64,000 nt of DNA from the NCBI RefSeq assembly GCF_003604195.1, contig NZ_QXGR01000006.1, positions 248,001-312,000 on the forward strand, given 5' to 3'. Position 1 is the stretch's first letter. Every line of letters begins with the position of its first letter. Position numbers and translations under genes: made by a program. Below the pieces are notes generated by a model. That model was not told the origin of the DNA. It worked only from the letters and a program-made list of their open reading frames with translations, and did no database searches. Of the stretch, positions 32,401 through 41,874 are shown one piece after another. Source of the stretch: Simplicispira lacusdiani (lineage in GTDB: Bacteria; Pseudomonadota; Gammaproteobacteria; Burkholderiales; Burkholderiaceae_C).

Positions 32401-33000
32401 TTCGCGCAGGATGTCTTCCACGCGCGTGAGGTTCTCGCGCGTGTCGTGCAGGCGGTTTTCGGTCTCGCGCCGGCGTTCCTTGTATTTGGACACGCCCGCC
32501 GCTTCCTCCAGGAACAGGCGCAGTTCCTCGGGGCGCGACTCGATGATGCGGCTGATGGTGCCCTGGCCGATGATGGCGTAGGCGCGCGGCCCCAGGCCCG
32601 TGCCCAGGAACACGTCCTGCACGTCGCGCCGGCGCACCGGCTGGTTGTTGATGTAGTAGCTGCTGTTGCCGTCACGCGTCAGCACGCGCTTGACGGCGAT
32701 CTCGGTGAACTGGTTCCACTGGCCGCCCGCGCGGTGGTCCTGGTTGTCAAACACCAGCTCCACGCTGGAGCGGCTGGCGGGCTTGCGCGAAGTGGTGCCG
32801 TTGAAGATCACGTCCTGCATGGACTCGCCACGCAGCTCGCTCGCCTTGCTCTCGCCCAGCACCCAGCGCACCGCATCCATGATGTTGGACTTGCCGCAGC
32901 CATTGGGCCCCACCACGCCCACCAGTTGCCCTGGCAGCATGAAGTTGGTCGGCTCGGCGAACGACTTGAAGCCGGAGAGTTTGATGGAGTTGAGACGCAC
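29473..33000 (-). CDS. smc: Chromosome segregation protein SMC
   Basis: 1175-residue condensin-type ATPase. The N-terminal head has Walker A GPNGCGKSN (~32-40). Two long coiled-coil arms flank the hinge (about residues 500-640, with FYAQDSEQSGLLARAQEI at its end). The C-terminal head carries the signature LLSGGEKALTAIALVFA and Walker B FCLLDEVDAPLDD. It compacts and segregates the chromosome, normally with ScpA/ScpB (not in the window). No 60-bp repeat invades it despite its length. It heads smc-zipA-ligA-patatin. Confidence 0.96.
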   Translation of the reverse strand: MRLNSIKLSGFKSFAEPTNFMLPGQLVGVVGPNGCGKSNIMDAVRWVLGESKASELRGESMQDVIFNGTTSRKPASRSSVELVFDNQDHRAGGQWNQFTEIAVKRVLTRDGNSSYYINNQPVRRRDVQDVFLGTGLGPRAYAIIGQGTISRIIESRPEELRLFLEEAAGVSKYKERRRETENRLHDTRENLTRVEDILRELNANLEKLEKQAEVAARYNLLQQDVTLKQHQQWFLKRADAEADQTKVRMEGLQAVNDLEARMADLRHVESELETVRQAHYAAGDQVNQAQGRLYEATAEVGRLEAEIRYVIEGRQRVEQRLVTLAEQIAQWQARREDAEAELEGLAGAGVDAEEKAELLAAQVEEQAMRLPDLEEALRQSQAQADAQRGAVAQVQQQIQVLAAEQRSIDEQSRQAEARFERLRADRNALAAPDEARLANLRGQLDEAQEAQELAAARLEELQEAVPRLDDERRARQQAVNDESARQADLSARMEALKALQEKVKTDGKLRPWLAKHGLDGLAGLWSRIHIETGWENALEAALRERMGALEVGRLDMVRGFLGSAGGDAPPAKLAFFTPPAAALPVAGAKLPRLADLLRINDTGLSAVLSDWLTGCYTAPSLDEALAKRDQLQAGEAIYCPGGHAVTAHSVGFYAQDSEQSGLLARAQEIEHLDKELRAQALIAEESRSALVRAESQYADAAQRLTGVRREASEAQGRAHELQVEHLRLAQLVEQTRARSAQIGADLAEVEAQLADLQERRVTAEARFEELDMQLADSQERHAQLGDRVIEAERKLAESREQQRSLERQAQEATFSQRSLEARRAELSRTLATADQQAQALQDERQRAQGELERLSDAAAQGGLQDVLALKMEREKELAAQRSQYDDLTARLRGSDERRMQLERAMDPLRQRITELQLKEQAARLGLEQYTTLLQDAQADLEAVAQSVADGGVRLSGLQGEIDRLHREIQALGAVNLAALEELGIARERKTFLDAQTADLTEAMTTLEDAIRKIDAETRDLLSGTFDAVNQHFGRMFPELFGGGQARLIITGDEILDSGVQVMAQPPGKKNQTIHLLSGGEKALTAIALVFAIFQLNPAPFCLLDEVDAPLDDANTERYAKLVTSMSKQGTQFLFISHNKIAMEMAEQLIGVTMQEQGVSRIVAVDMESALSMADA

Positions 33001-33194
33001 GGATCACCCTGATACACCAGCGCCGCTGGCGGGGGCCAGGGCCGGTCGAAACGCCACCAGGCCGCCCCTGCATGGATGCGGCCCGCCGACAAGGCGCCGA
33101 TGTTACCCGAGCCCCGCCTCCCGCATCACGACCCGTGGCGCCTGTAAGAGTTCGCAACAAACCGCAAGACACGGTATCGGCCCCCGAATAAACC

Positions 33195-34952
33195 ATGCGC
33201 CTGTGTCAGACTTTGCCGACCTTTTTTGCCGGAACCCACACCGTGACCACCCTTGCACTGGCAGACAACCCCGCGCGAACCCTCGATCCTTCCCCCCCGG
33301 CCGAGCCCCAGGACGGTTGGCAGACGCCGGCCCTGGCGCTGGCCGGCACGCTGGCCCTGGCGGCCTGCGGCGGAGGCGGCGGGGCGGACACCACCGACCC
33401 GCAATCCGGCCTGCCCGCCACGCGCAGCCCCGAGGACACCGCGCGCTTCATGGGCCAGGCCACGTTGGGCGCCACGCGCGCCGACATCCAGGCGCTGTCG
33501 CAGCGCAGCCTGGACGACTGGCTGGCCGAGCAGTTCGCCAAGCCCGCCACCTCCAGCCATGTCGACTGGTTGATGGCCCAGGGCTACGGCGCCGAGGAAT
33601 TTCGCTTCAGCCAGCGCGGACTGGACAACACCGTCTGGCGCGCCTTCATCGGCGGCGAGGACGCCCTGCGCCAGCGCGTGGTGTTCGCGCTGTCGGAGAT
33701 CTGCGTGGTGTCGGTGCTGGGCGTGGACAGCGCCTGGCGCCAGTTCGCCCTGGCGTACTACCTTGACATCCTGCAGGCGCACGCCTTCGGCAACTACCGC
33801 CAGTTGCTCGAAGCCGTGACGCTGACCCCGGCCATGGGCTACTACCTCACCTTCCGGGGCAACGCCAAGGCCAACCCCAAGACCGGCAGCCAGCCCGACG
33901 AGAACTATGCGCGCGAGCTGATGCAGCTTTTCACCATCGGCCTGGTGCAGCTCCAGCCCGACGGCACGCCCGTGCTGCGCAACGGCCAGCCGGTGGAAAC
34001 CTACCGCGCCGAGGACGTGAGCGGCCTGGCGCGTGTATTCACCGGCTGGGACCTCGAAACCGCCGGCATGACCAAGCCCTACCCGCCCGAGCAGATGTGC
34101 CGCCCCATGGTGCAGGTGGCCGGGCGTTACGAAACCGGGCCCAAGCAGTTCCTGGGCACCACCATCCCCGACGGCACCGACGCACGCACCGCGCTGCGCA
34201 TGGCGCTCGATGCGCTGTTCGCCCACCCCAACGTACCGCCCTTCGTGGGGCGTCAGCTCATCCAGCGGCTCGTGACCAGCAACCCCAGCCCCGCCTACGT
34301 GGGCCGCGTGGCCGCCGTGTTCGCCAACAACGGCCAGGGCGTGCGCGGCGACCTGCGCGCCGTGGTGCGCGCCATCCTGCTCGACCCCGAAGCGCACGAC
34401 CCGGCCCGCCTGCAAAACCCCGCCTGGGGCAAGCTGCGCGAGCCGGTGCAGCGCTTCGTGCACTGGGCGCGCGCCTACAGGGCCACCTCGGCGGGCGGCA
34501 TCTGGGACATTGGCGACCTTTCGGACCCCGGCTCGCGCCTGGGCCAGAGCCCGCTGCGCTCGCTTTCGGTGTTCAACTTCTTCCGCCCCGGCTACGTGCC
34601 GCCCCAGACTGCGCTGGCGACCCAGGGCCTGGTGGGGCCCGAGTTCCAGCTCACCAACGAATCCACCGTGGCGGGCTATGTGAACTTCATGCAGCGCGCC
34701 GTGGCCGCCAAGAATGTGGGCGACCTGCGGCCCGACTACGGCAGCCTGCACCCGCTGGCATCCAACGCCCCGGCCCTGGTGGCCGAGGTGGCCCTGGTGC
34801 TGGCGGCCGGGCAGATGCCGGCCGCCACCCAGGCCGTGATCGCCACCGCCGTGCAGTCCATGCCCGCCAAGACCGACACCGATCTTCAGAACCGCATCCA
34901 GGCCACGCTGCTGCTGGTGCTGGCGTCGCCCGAATACATCGTCCAGAAATGA
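33195..34952 (+). CDS. DUF1800 domain-containing exported protein
   Basis: 585-residue protein of the DUF1800 family, function unknown. The N-terminus contains a hydrophobic segment ending LALAACGGGGG (~50-60), a plausible lipobox, so it may be a lipoprotein. The segment starts unusually late (residue ~45), so the true start could be further downstream, e.g. GTG 33242. Core family features are visible (RFMGQATLGATRADI, ENYARELMQLFTIGL, VSGLARVFTGWD, FVGRQLIQRLVTSNP). It is paired with the DUF1501 gene 8 bp downstream, a common partnership whose joint role is not established. Confidence 0.8.
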   Translation: MRLCQTLPTFFAGTHTVTTLALADNPARTLDPSPPAEPQDGWQTPALALAGTLALAACGGGGGADTTDPQSGLPATRSPEDTARFMGQATLGATRADIQALSQRSLDDWLAEQFAKPATSSHVDWLMAQGYGAEEFRFSQRGLDNTVWRAFIGGEDALRQRVVFALSEICVVSVLGVDSAWRQFALAYYLDILQAHAFGNYRQLLEAVTLTPAMGYYLTFRGNAKANPKTGSQPDENYARELMQLFTIGLVQLQPDGTPVLRNGQPVETYRAEDVSGLARVFTGWDLETAGMTKPYPPEQMCRPMVQVAGRYETGPKQFLGTTIPDGTDARTALRMALDALFAHPNVPPFVGRQLIQRLVTSNPSPAYVGRVAAVFANNGQGVRGDLRAVVRAILLDPEAHDPARLQNPAWGKLREPVQRFVHWARAYRATSAGGIWDIGDLSDPGSRLGQSPLRSLSVFNFFRPGYVPPQTALATQGLVGPEFQLTNESTVAGYVNFMQRAVAAKNVGDLRPDYGSLHPLASNAPALVAEVALVLAAGQMPAATQAVIATAVQSMPAKTDTDLQNRIQATLLLVLASPEYIVQK

Positions 34953-34960
34953 GGCCGGCC

Positions 34961-36358
34961 ATGCACGCCCCCGACAACATCGCTCCCAACAACGCCTCGC
35001 GCCGCGCCTTCCTGCGCCGCTCCGGCGCCCTCTCGCTGGCCGCCAGCGCCGCGCCCTGGGCGCTGGCGCTCTCGTCCATCGGCGACGCCGCCGCGCAGAG
35101 CGCCACCGACTACAAGGCCCTGGTCTGCGTCTTCCTGCAGGGCGGCAACGACAGCTGGAACACCGTGGTGCCCTACGACACCACGCACCATGCGCTCTAC
35201 CAGGGCCTGCGCAGCAACATCGCCTTCACGCGCGAGGCGCTGGCGGCGGGCGCGCTCGAACCTTTGGGCGGCAGCCCCGACGGGCGCCAGTTCGCCCTCG
35301 CGCCCACGCTGGCCACCGGCCTGCGGCCCCTGTTCCAGCAGGGCCGGCTGGCCGTGGTGCACAACGTGGGCACGCTGGTACAGCCCACCACCAAAGTACA
35401 GTACCAGGCGCGCTCGGTGCCGCTGCCGCCCAAGCTGTTCTCGCACAACGACCAGCAGTCGTACTGGCAAGCATCGTCGGCCGAGGGCGCCACCAGCGGC
35501 TGGGGTGGGCGCATGGGCGACCTGTTCGCCTCGGGCAACGGCACCTCCACCTTCACCTGCATCAACGTGGCGGGCAACGCGGTGTTCCTCGCGGGCGACG
35601 TGGCCATCCCCTACCAGGTGACGACCAGCGGCGCGGTGCCGGTCAACGGCATCAAGAGCCCGCTGTTCGGCTCGGCCGCCGCCTCGCAGGCGCTGCGCCA
35701 GCTCATGACGGCGCCCTCCAGCCACTGGCTCGCCCAGGCGCACGCGCAGGTGGCGCAGCGCAGCATCCAGGCGGGCGAACAGGTCACCAGCGCGCTGGCG
35801 GCCACGCCGCTGCCCGCGCCCTTCCCCACCGGCAACCGGCTGGCCGACCAGCTCGGGCTGGTGTCGCGCATGATCGCGGCGCGCCAGCAGCTCGGCGTGC
35901 GGCGCCAGGTGTTCTTCGTGGCCATCGGCGGCTTCGACACGCACGACCGGCAGCTCGCCACGCACCCCGGGCTGCTCGCCAGCGTGGGCGACGCCCTCGC
36001 CGCCTTCCACCGCGCCACCGAGGTGCTGGGCGTGGCGCAGCAGGTCACCAGCTTCACCGCCACCGACTTCGGCCGCACTCTGGTGAGCAACAACGACGGC
36101 TCCGACCACGGCTGGGGCTCGGCCCAGCTCGTGCTGGGCGGCGCGGTGCAGGGCGGGCGCCTCTACGGCGCGGCCCCGGTGCCCGCCAACAACGGCCCGG
36201 ACGACGTGGGCCAGGGCCGCCTGCTGCCCGCCGTGGCCGTGGAGCAGTACGCCGCCACCATGGCGCGCTGGTTCGGCGTGCCCGCCAGCGATTTGCCGCT
36301 GGTGCTGCCGCGCCTGGGCAATTTCGGCTCCGCTGATCTTGGGTTCATGACGGCCTGA
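34961..36358 (+). CDS. DUF1501 domain-containing protein (Tat-exported)
   Basis: 465-residue protein of the DUF1501 family (alkaline-phosphatase/sulfatase-like fold). A twin-arginine signal is visible (SRRAFLRRSGALSLAASAAP, ~12-31), with the mature part after AAAQS. Core motifs are LVCVFLQGGNDSWNTVVP, LFSHNDQQSYWQ, GGFDTHDRQL and SDHGWGSAQLVLGG, the usual family metal-site segments. Function is unknown. The start at 34961 is preferred, with GAGG spaced before it; an in-frame ATG at 34949 would overlap the DUF1800 stop. Confidence 0.85.
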   Translation: MHAPDNIAPNNASRRAFLRRSGALSLAASAAPWALALSSIGDAAAQSATDYKALVCVFLQGGNDSWNTVVPYDTTHHALYQGLRSNIAFTREALAAGALEPLGGSPDGRQFALAPTLATGLRPLFQQGRLAVVHNVGTLVQPTTKVQYQARSVPLPPKLFSHNDQQSYWQASSAEGATSGWGGRMGDLFASGNGTSTFTCINVAGNAVFLAGDVAIPYQVTTSGAVPVNGIKSPLFGSAAASQALRQLMTAPSSHWLAQAHAQVAQRSIQAGEQVTSALAATPLPAPFPTGNRLADQLGLVSRMIAARQQLGVRRQVFFVAIGGFDTHDRQLATHPGLLASVGDALAAFHRATEVLGVAQQVTSFTATDFGRTLVSNNDGSDHGWGSAQLVLGGAVQGGRLYGAAPVPANNGPDDVGQGRLLPAVAVEQYAATMARWFGVPASDLPLVLPRLGNFGSADLGFMTA

Positions 36359-36370
36359 CCCCGGATCTAT

Positions 36371-36431
36371 GCATCAAATCAGGCTAAAACGCCCATTCAG
36401 AAAGCGCCACCAGCTACTGATTCGATAGCGC
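36371..36431 (+). repeat. 60-bp dispersed repeat copy at the 3' end of the scfR-like gene
   Basis: CAAATCAGGCTAAAACGCCCATTCAGAAAGCGCCACCAGCTACTGATTCGATAGCGCC. It overlaps the last codons and stop of the regulator gene (minus strand), here in the orientation opposite to the gene. Confidence 0.8.
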
Positions 36432-37880
36432 CCGCTGCTGCACCGGGTACGGCGCCAGCGTGCTGCGCCGCTCGTCCACCTCCAGCGCGCGGCCCACGGG
36501 CGGGAAGGCGCGCTGCGGGCAGCTCGCGCGCTCGCACACCTTGCAGCCCATGCCGATGGGCACGGCGGCGGCCGGGTCCGCCAGGTTCAGCCCCTTGGAA
36601 TACACCCAGCGCGGCGCGTGCTCGATGTCGCAGCCCAGCGCCACGGCGTGCAGCTTGCCCGGCGCGCCCCAGGCGCCGCCGCCGTGCTGCACGGTGCGCG
36701 CCACCCACAGGTAGGTGCGCCCATCGGGCATGCGCGCCAGCTGCGTGGCGATGCGGCCGGGCTGGGCGAAGGCCTCGTACACGTTCCACAACGGGCAGGT
36801 GCCGCCGATGCGCGAGAAGTGGAAATGCGTGGCCGACTGGCGCTTGGAGATGTTGCCCGCCCGGTCCACGCGGATAAAGATGAACGGAATGCCGCGCGCC
36901 TGCGGCCGCTGCAGCATCGACAGCCGGTGGCACACCGCCTCGAAGCCCACGCCAAAGCGCTGGCCCAGGCGCTCGATGTCGTAGCCCTCCTCCTCGGCCG
37001 CCTGCAGGAAGGCCGCATAAGGCATGAGCAGCGCACCGGCGAAGTAGTTGGCCAGGCCGATGCGCGCGAGTTGCCGCGCCTCGCGGCTCGACAGGCGCGC
37101 GTCCTGCGCCAGGCGCCGCAGCACGGGCTCCATCTCCAGGAAGGCCAGTTGCGTGGCCATGTGGAAGTTGCGCTGCCCGCCCTCCAGCCGGTCGGACAAA
37201 TAGAGCACGCTGGACGCCGCGTCGAACAGGCGCAGCGTGCCGCCTTCGAGCACCGGCAAATCGGGCCCCGGCGTGACCACGCGCACGCCGTGCTGCTGCT
37301 CCAGCCGCTGCAGCAGCACGCTTTCGGCGCGGCGCGGCTCCATGCCCCACTGCGCGGCGCAGTGCTCGGCGGCGGCATCCAGCTCGGCCATGTGGTTGTG
37401 GTGCGCGAAGAAATAGTCGCGCACCTCCTCGTAGGCCATGGGCGGCGGCGCCGCGCCGTCCTGGCCCGCGCGTTCGCCGTCCCAGGGGGCGGCCAGCGCA
37501 TCGAGCCGCTCCAGCGCCTGCTGGTAGCGCCCATGCAGGCCGATGAGGGTGCGCGCCACGGCGGGCATGCTGGCGGCCAGCTCGCGGATTTCGGCCAGCG
37601 ACACCGGCGCCTGCCCCGCGCCATCGGGCGGCTGGTCGGCCAGCACGTCGTTCAGGCCGGCGATCAGGCGCGCCTCCTCGTCGTCGGAGAAGCGCTGCAC
37701 GTCCACGCCCAGCGCGGCGCTGATCTTGAGCAGCACGGGCACCGTCAGCGGGCGCTGGTTCTGCTCGATCTGGTTCAGGTAGCTGGCCGACAGGCCCAGC
37801 GTGCGCGCCAGCGCCACCTGCGTGAGCCCGCGTTCCTCGCGCAGGCGGCGCAGCTGCACGCCCATGAAGGTCTTGCGCAT
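36414..37880 (-). CDS. Short-chain fatty acyl (propionate) regulator, XRE/ScfR family
   Basis: 488-residue regulator. An N-terminal XRE helix-turn-helix ([35 protein letters not shown]) is followed by a degenerate IrrE/ImmA-like domain (~150-290). The C-terminal DUF2083 domain has conserved cysteines ([29 protein letters not shown]), which in mycobacterial PrpR bind an Fe-S cluster. Members sense propionyl/acyl-CoA and control the methylcitrate cycle. It is divergent from prpC, with five TTCGCAA/TTGCGAA elements between them. AGGAGA before ATG 37880 sets the start. The extreme C-terminus (ALSNQ) is encoded by a 60-bp repeat copy. Confidence 0.88.
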   Translation of the reverse strand: MRKTFMGVQLRRLREERGLTQVALARTLGLSASYLNQIEQNQRPLTVPVLLKISAALGVDVQRFSDDEEARLIAGLNDVLADQPPDGAGQAPVSLAEIRELAASMPAVARTLIGLHGRYQQALERLDALAAPWDGERAGQDGAAPPPMAYEEVRDYFFAHHNHMAELDAAAEHCAAQWGMEPRRAESVLLQRLEQQHGVRVVTPGPDLPVLEGGTLRLFDAASSVLYLSDRLEGGQRNFHMATQLAFLEMEPVLRRLAQDARLSSREARQLARIGLANYFAGALLMPYAAFLQAAEEEGYDIERLGQRFGVGFEAVCHRLSMLQRPQARGIPFIFIRVDRAGNISKRQSATHFHFSRIGGTCPLWNVYEAFAQPGRIATQLARMPDGRTYLWVARTVQHGGGAWGAPGKLHAVALGCDIEHAPRWVYSKGLNLADPAAAVPIGMGCKVCERASCPQRAFPPVGRALEVDERRSTLAPYPVQQRALSNQ

Positions 37881-37895
37881 GGAAGTCTCCTGGTT

Positions 37896-37988
37896 ATTCG
37901 CAACATTCGCAATTTGCACTTTTATTCTTCGCAAACCTTCGCCAATTCAGTGCTTACCTTGGGAGAAGCGTTTGCGTACATTGCGAAT
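37896..37988. promoter_or_regulatory. Cluster of five TTCGCAA-type operators (prp control region)
   Basis: ATTCGCAA occurs at 37896-37903 and 37905-37912, TTCGCAAA at 37928-37935, the inverse TTTGCG at 37971-37976 and ATTGCGAAT at 37980-37988. The elements fill the 161-bp divergent region between the regulator and prpC. RamB/PrpR-type regulators bind TTTGC(A/G)AA-like half-sites, so these are the likely regulator sites. Confidence 0.6.
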
Positions 37989-38041
37989 CATGCACCGGAC
38001 CACGCGGCTGCACAAACACTTTTTGCAAGGAGAACAACGCC

Positions 38042-39196
38042 ATGAGCGAAACCGCCACCCCCGTCCCCAAGGCCAAGAAATCCGTCGCCCTCTCGGGCGT
38101 GACCGCCGGCAACACGGCGCTGTGCACCGTCGGCAAGACGGGCAACGACCTGCATTACCGGGGCTACGACATCCTGGACATGGCCGAGGTCTGCGAGTTC
38201 GAGGAGATCGCCCACCTGCTGGTGCACGGCAAGCTGCCCACGCGCGCCGAACTCCAGGCCTACAAGGCCAAGCTCAAGGCCCTGCGCGGCCTGCCCGCCA
38301 GCGTGAAGGACGCGCTGGAGAAGCTCCCCGCCAGCAGCCACCCCATGGACGTGATGCGCACCGGCGTCTCGGCCCTGGGCTGCGTGCTGCCCGAGAAGGA
38401 CGACCACAACATCCCCGGCGCGCGCGACATCGCCGACCGCCTGCTGGCCAGCCTGGGCTCCATGCTGCTTTACTGGTACCACTGGAGCACGCAGGGCAAG
38501 CGCATCGCGGTGGAGACCGACGACGACTCCATCGGCGCGCACTTCCTGCACCTGCTGCACGGCCAGAAGCCCAGCGCCGCCTGGGAGCGCGCCATGCACA
38601 CCTCGCTGAACCTCTATGCCGAGCACGAGTTCAACGCCAGCACCTTCACCGCCCGGGTGATCGCCGGCACCGGCAGCGATATGTATTCCAGCATCGCCGG
38701 CGCCATTGGCGCGCTGCGCGGCCCCAAGCATGGCGGCGCGAACGAGGTGGCTTTCGAGGTGCAAAAGCGCTACGACAACCCCGACGACGCCGAGGCCGAC
38801 ATCCGCCGCCGCGTGGAAGCCAAGGAAGTGGTGATCGGCTTCGGCCACCCCGTCTACACCGTGAGCGACCCGCGCAACGTGGTCATCAAGCGCGTCGCGC
38901 GCCAGTTGTCCGAGGAAGCGGGCAGCACCAAGATGTACGACATCGCCGAACGGCTGGAAGCCGTGATGTGGGAAACCAAGAAAATGTTCCCCAACCTCGA
39001 CTGGTTCAGCGCCGTGAGCTACCACATGATGCGGGTGCCCACGGCCATGTTCACGCCGCTGTTCGTCATCGCGCGCACCAGCGGCTGGGCCGCGCACACC
39101 ATCGAGCAGCGCATCGACAACAAGATCATCCGCCCCAGCGCCCACTACACCGGCCCCGACGACCTGGCCTTCGTGCCCATCGAGAACCGCACGTAA
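38042..39196 (+). CDS. prpC: 2-methylcitrate synthase PrpC
   Basis: 384-residue citrate-synthase-family enzyme condensing propionyl-CoA with oxaloacetate. Active-site regions are visible ([11 protein letters not shown], the GPKHGGANE histidine, and [14 protein letters not shown]). Context (divergent ScfR-type regulator, downstream acnD and prpF) decides for 2-methylcitrate synthase over housekeeping citrate synthase. AAGGAG lies ~9 bp before ATG 38042. Likely induced by propionate. Confidence 0.94.
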   Translation: MSETATPVPKAKKSVALSGVTAGNTALCTVGKTGNDLHYRGYDILDMAEVCEFEEIAHLLVHGKLPTRAELQAYKAKLKALRGLPASVKDALEKLPASSHPMDVMRTGVSALGCVLPEKDDHNIPGARDIADRLLASLGSMLLYWYHWSTQGKRIAVETDDDSIGAHFLHLLHGQKPSAAWERAMHTSLNLYAEHEFNASTFTARVIAGTGSDMYSSIAGAIGALRGPKHGGANEVAFEVQKRYDNPDDAEADIRRRVEAKEVVIGFGHPVYTVSDPRNVVIKRVARQLSEEAGSTKMYDIAERLEAVMWETKKMFPNLDWFSAVSYHMMRVPTAMFTPLFVIARTSGWAAHTIEQRIDNKIIRPSAHYTGPDDLAFVPIENRT

Positions 39197-39217
39197 CCCC
39201 TTGCAGCGCCCCACGCC

Positions 39218-41866
39218 ATGAACACCCTCTACCGCAAGAACCTGCCCGGCACCGCGCTGGACTATGTGGACGCCCGCGCCGCCGTCGAGCACCTGCGCCC
39301 CGGCGCCTGGGCCGAGATGCCCTACACCGCGCGCGTGCACGCCGAGAACATCGTGCGCAAGGCCGACCCGGCCACCATCGTGGACTGCCTGCGCCAGCTC
39401 ATCGAACGCCGCCGCGAGCGCGACTTTCCCTGGTACCCGGCGCGCGTGGTCTGCCACGACATCCTGGGCCAGACCGCCCTGGTGGACCTGGCCGGCCTGC
39501 GCGACGCCATCGCGGCCGAGGGCGGCGACCCGGCCCAGGTGAACCCCGTGGTGCCGGTGCAGCTCATCGTGGACCACTCGCTGGCCGTGGAGTGCGGCGG
39601 CTTCGACCCCGATGCCTTCGCCAAGAACCGCGCCATCGAGGACCGCCGCAACGAGGACCGCTTCCACTTCATTGAGTGGACGAAGAAGGCCTTCGCCAAC
39701 GTGGAGGTGATCCCGGCGGGCAACGGCATCATGCACCAGATCAACCTGGAAAAAATGTCGCCCGTGGTGCAGGTGCAGGATGGCCTGGCCTACCCCGACA
39801 CCTGCGTGGGCACCGACAGCCACACGCCGCACGTCGACGCGCTGGGCGTCATCGCCATCGGCGTGGGCGGCCTGGAGGCCGAGAACGTGATGCTGGGCCG
39901 TGCCTCGTGGATGCGCCTGCCCGAGATCGTGGGCGTGAGGCTCACCGGCCAGCGCCAGGACGGCATCACCGCCACCGACGTGGTGCTGGCGCTCACCGAA
40001 TTCCTGCGCAAATCCAAGGTGGTGGGCGCCTACCTCGAATTCCATGGCGAGGGCGCGGCCAAACTCACCATTGGCGACCGCGCCACCATCTCGAACATGG
40101 CGCCCGAATACGGCGCCACGGCCGCGCTGTTCGCCATCGACGAACAAACGCTGGACTACCTGCGCCTCACCGGCCGCGCCGCCGAACAGGTGCGCCTGGT
40201 CGAAACCTACGCCCGCCAGGCGGGCCTGTGGGCCGACAGCCTGCAGGATGCCGTGTACGAGCGCACGCTCGAATTCGACCTGTCCCGCGTGGAGCGCAAC
40301 CTGGCCGGCCCCTCCAACCCGCACGCCCGCGTGGCCACGCGCGAGCTGGCGGCCAAGGGCATCGCCGGCCCGTGGGCCATGCCCGCGCCCGGCGAAGGCA
40401 CGATGCCCGACGGCGCCGTGGTCATCGCCGCCATCACGAGCTGCACCAACACCAGCAACCCGCGCAACGTGATCGCCGCCGCCCTGCTGGCGCGCAACGC
40501 CCGCCGCCTGGGCCTGACGCGCAAGCCCTGGGTCAAAACCTCGCTCGCCCCCGGCTCCAAGGCCGTGGAGCTGTACCTGCAGGAGGCCGGCCTGCTGGGC
40601 GACCTGGAGGCGCTGGGCTTCGGCATCGTGGGCTTTGCCTGCACCACCTGCAACGGCATGAGCGGCGCGCTCGACCCCGCCATCCAGCAGGAGATCATCG
40701 ACCGCGACCTGTACGCCACCGCCGTGCTCTCGGGCAACCGCAACTTCGACGGGCGCATCCACCCGTATGCCAAGCAGGCGTTCCTGGCCTCGCCGCCGCT
40801 GGTGGTGGCCTATGCGCTGGCGGGCACGGTGCGCTTCGACATCGAGAACGACGTGCTCGCCATGGTCGATGGCCGCGCCATCCGCCTGCAAGACCTCTGG
40901 CCGAGCGACGCCGACATCGACGCCGTGGTGCGGGCCGCCGTGCAGCCCGCGCAGTACCGCGCCGTGTACGAGCCCATGTTCACCCTGCGGCGCGACGACG
41001 GCCAGCGCGTGAGCCCGCAATACGCCTGGCGCGCGCAGTCCACCTACATCCGCCGCCCGCCCTACTGGGACACCGAGGGCGTGGGTGCCCTCGCCGCCCA
41101 CCCGCGCACGCTCAAGGGCCTGCGCCCGCTGGCGATCCTGCCCGACAACATCACCACCGACCACCTCTCGCCCTCCAACGCCATCCTGGCCGACAGCGCG
41201 GCGGGCGAGTATCTGGCGCGCATGGGCGTGCCCGAGGAAGACTTCAATTCCTACGCCACGCACCGGGGCGACCACCTGACCGCCATGCGCGCCACCTTCG
41301 CCAACCCGCAGCTGGTGAACGAAATGGCCGTGGTCGACGGCCAGGTGCGCAAGGGCTCGCTGGCCCGTGTGGAGCCCGAGGGCCGCGTGGTGCGCATGTG
41401 GGAGGCCATCGAAACCTACCTGCAGCGCAGGCAGCCGCTCATCGTCGTGGCCGGCGCCGACTACGGCCAGGGCTCCAGCCGCGACTGGGCCGCCAAGGGC
41501 GTGCGCCTGGCGGGCGTGGAGGTGGTGGTGGCCGAGGGCTTCGAGCGCATCCACCGCACCAACCTCATCGGCATGGGCGTGCTGCCGCTCGAATTCCAGC
41601 CCGGCACCACGCGCCACACGCTGCAGCTCGACGGCACCGAGACCTACGACGTGGCGGGCACGCTGCAGCCGCGCGCCGTGCTCACCCTTGTCGTGCGCCG
41701 CAAGAACGGCGAGGTGCTGCAGGTGCCCGTGCAATGCCGGCTCGACACCGCCGAGGAAGCCTCGGTGTACGAAGCGGGCGGCGTGCTGCAGCGCTTTGCC
41801 CAGGATTTTTTGGCCAAATCGGCCGATAGCGCCCGACCAGCAAGCGCCATCAGCTATCAAAACTGA
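39218..41866 (+). CDS. acnD: Fe/S-dependent 2-methylisocitrate dehydratase AcnD
   Basis: 882-residue aconitase-family enzyme dehydrating 2-methylcitrate in the AcnD/PrpF variant of the cycle. Cluster cysteines lie in ITSCTNTSNP and GFACTTCNGMSG. The GTDSHTPHVDALG motif and the swivelling domain (GADYGQGSSRDWAAKG, FERIHRTNLIGMGVLP) are complete. The last ~19 residues (KSADSARPASAISYQN) are encoded by a 60-bp repeat copy that supplies the stop codon, so the C-terminus has been rewritten. It is 21 bp after prpC and 8 bp before prpF. Confidence 0.94.
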   Translation: MNTLYRKNLPGTALDYVDARAAVEHLRPGAWAEMPYTARVHAENIVRKADPATIVDCLRQLIERRRERDFPWYPARVVCHDILGQTALVDLAGLRDAIAAEGGDPAQVNPVVPVQLIVDHSLAVECGGFDPDAFAKNRAIEDRRNEDRFHFIEWTKKAFANVEVIPAGNGIMHQINLEKMSPVVQVQDGLAYPDTCVGTDSHTPHVDALGVIAIGVGGLEAENVMLGRASWMRLPEIVGVRLTGQRQDGITATDVVLALTEFLRKSKVVGAYLEFHGEGAAKLTIGDRATISNMAPEYGATAALFAIDEQTLDYLRLTGRAAEQVRLVETYARQAGLWADSLQDAVYERTLEFDLSRVERNLAGPSNPHARVATRELAAKGIAGPWAMPAPGEGTMPDGAVVIAAITSCTNTSNPRNVIAAALLARNARRLGLTRKPWVKTSLAPGSKAVELYLQEAGLLGDLEALGFGIVGFACTTCNGMSGALDPAIQQEIIDRDLYATAVLSGNRNFDGRIHPYAKQAFLASPPLVVAYALAGTVRFDIENDVLAMVDGRAIRLQDLWPSDADIDAVVRAAVQPAQYRAVYEPMFTLRRDDGQRVSPQYAWRAQSTYIRRPPYWDTEGVGALAAHPRTLKGLRPLAILPDNITTDHLSPSNAILADSAAGEYLARMGVPEEDFNSYATHRGDHLTAMRATFANPQLVNEMAVVDGQVRKGSLARVEPEGRVVRMWEAIETYLQRRQPLIVVAGADYGQGSSRDWAAKGVRLAGVEVVVAEGFERIHRTNLIGMGVLPLEFQPGTTRHTLQLDGTETYDVAGTLQPRAVLTLVVRRKNGEVLQVPVQCRLDTAEEASVYEAGGVLQRFAQDFLAKSADSARPASAISYQN
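41807..41864 (+). repeat. 60-bp dispersed repeat copy forming the acnD 3' end
   Basis: CCAAATCGGCCGATAGCGCCCGACCAGCAAGCGCCATCAGCTATCAAAACTGA. It is in the gene's orientation but in the AGC-TAT frame (A-I-S-Y-Q-N), unlike the other coding copies. The acnD stop lies at its right end. Confidence 0.85.
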
Positions 41867-41874
41867 AGTAAACC

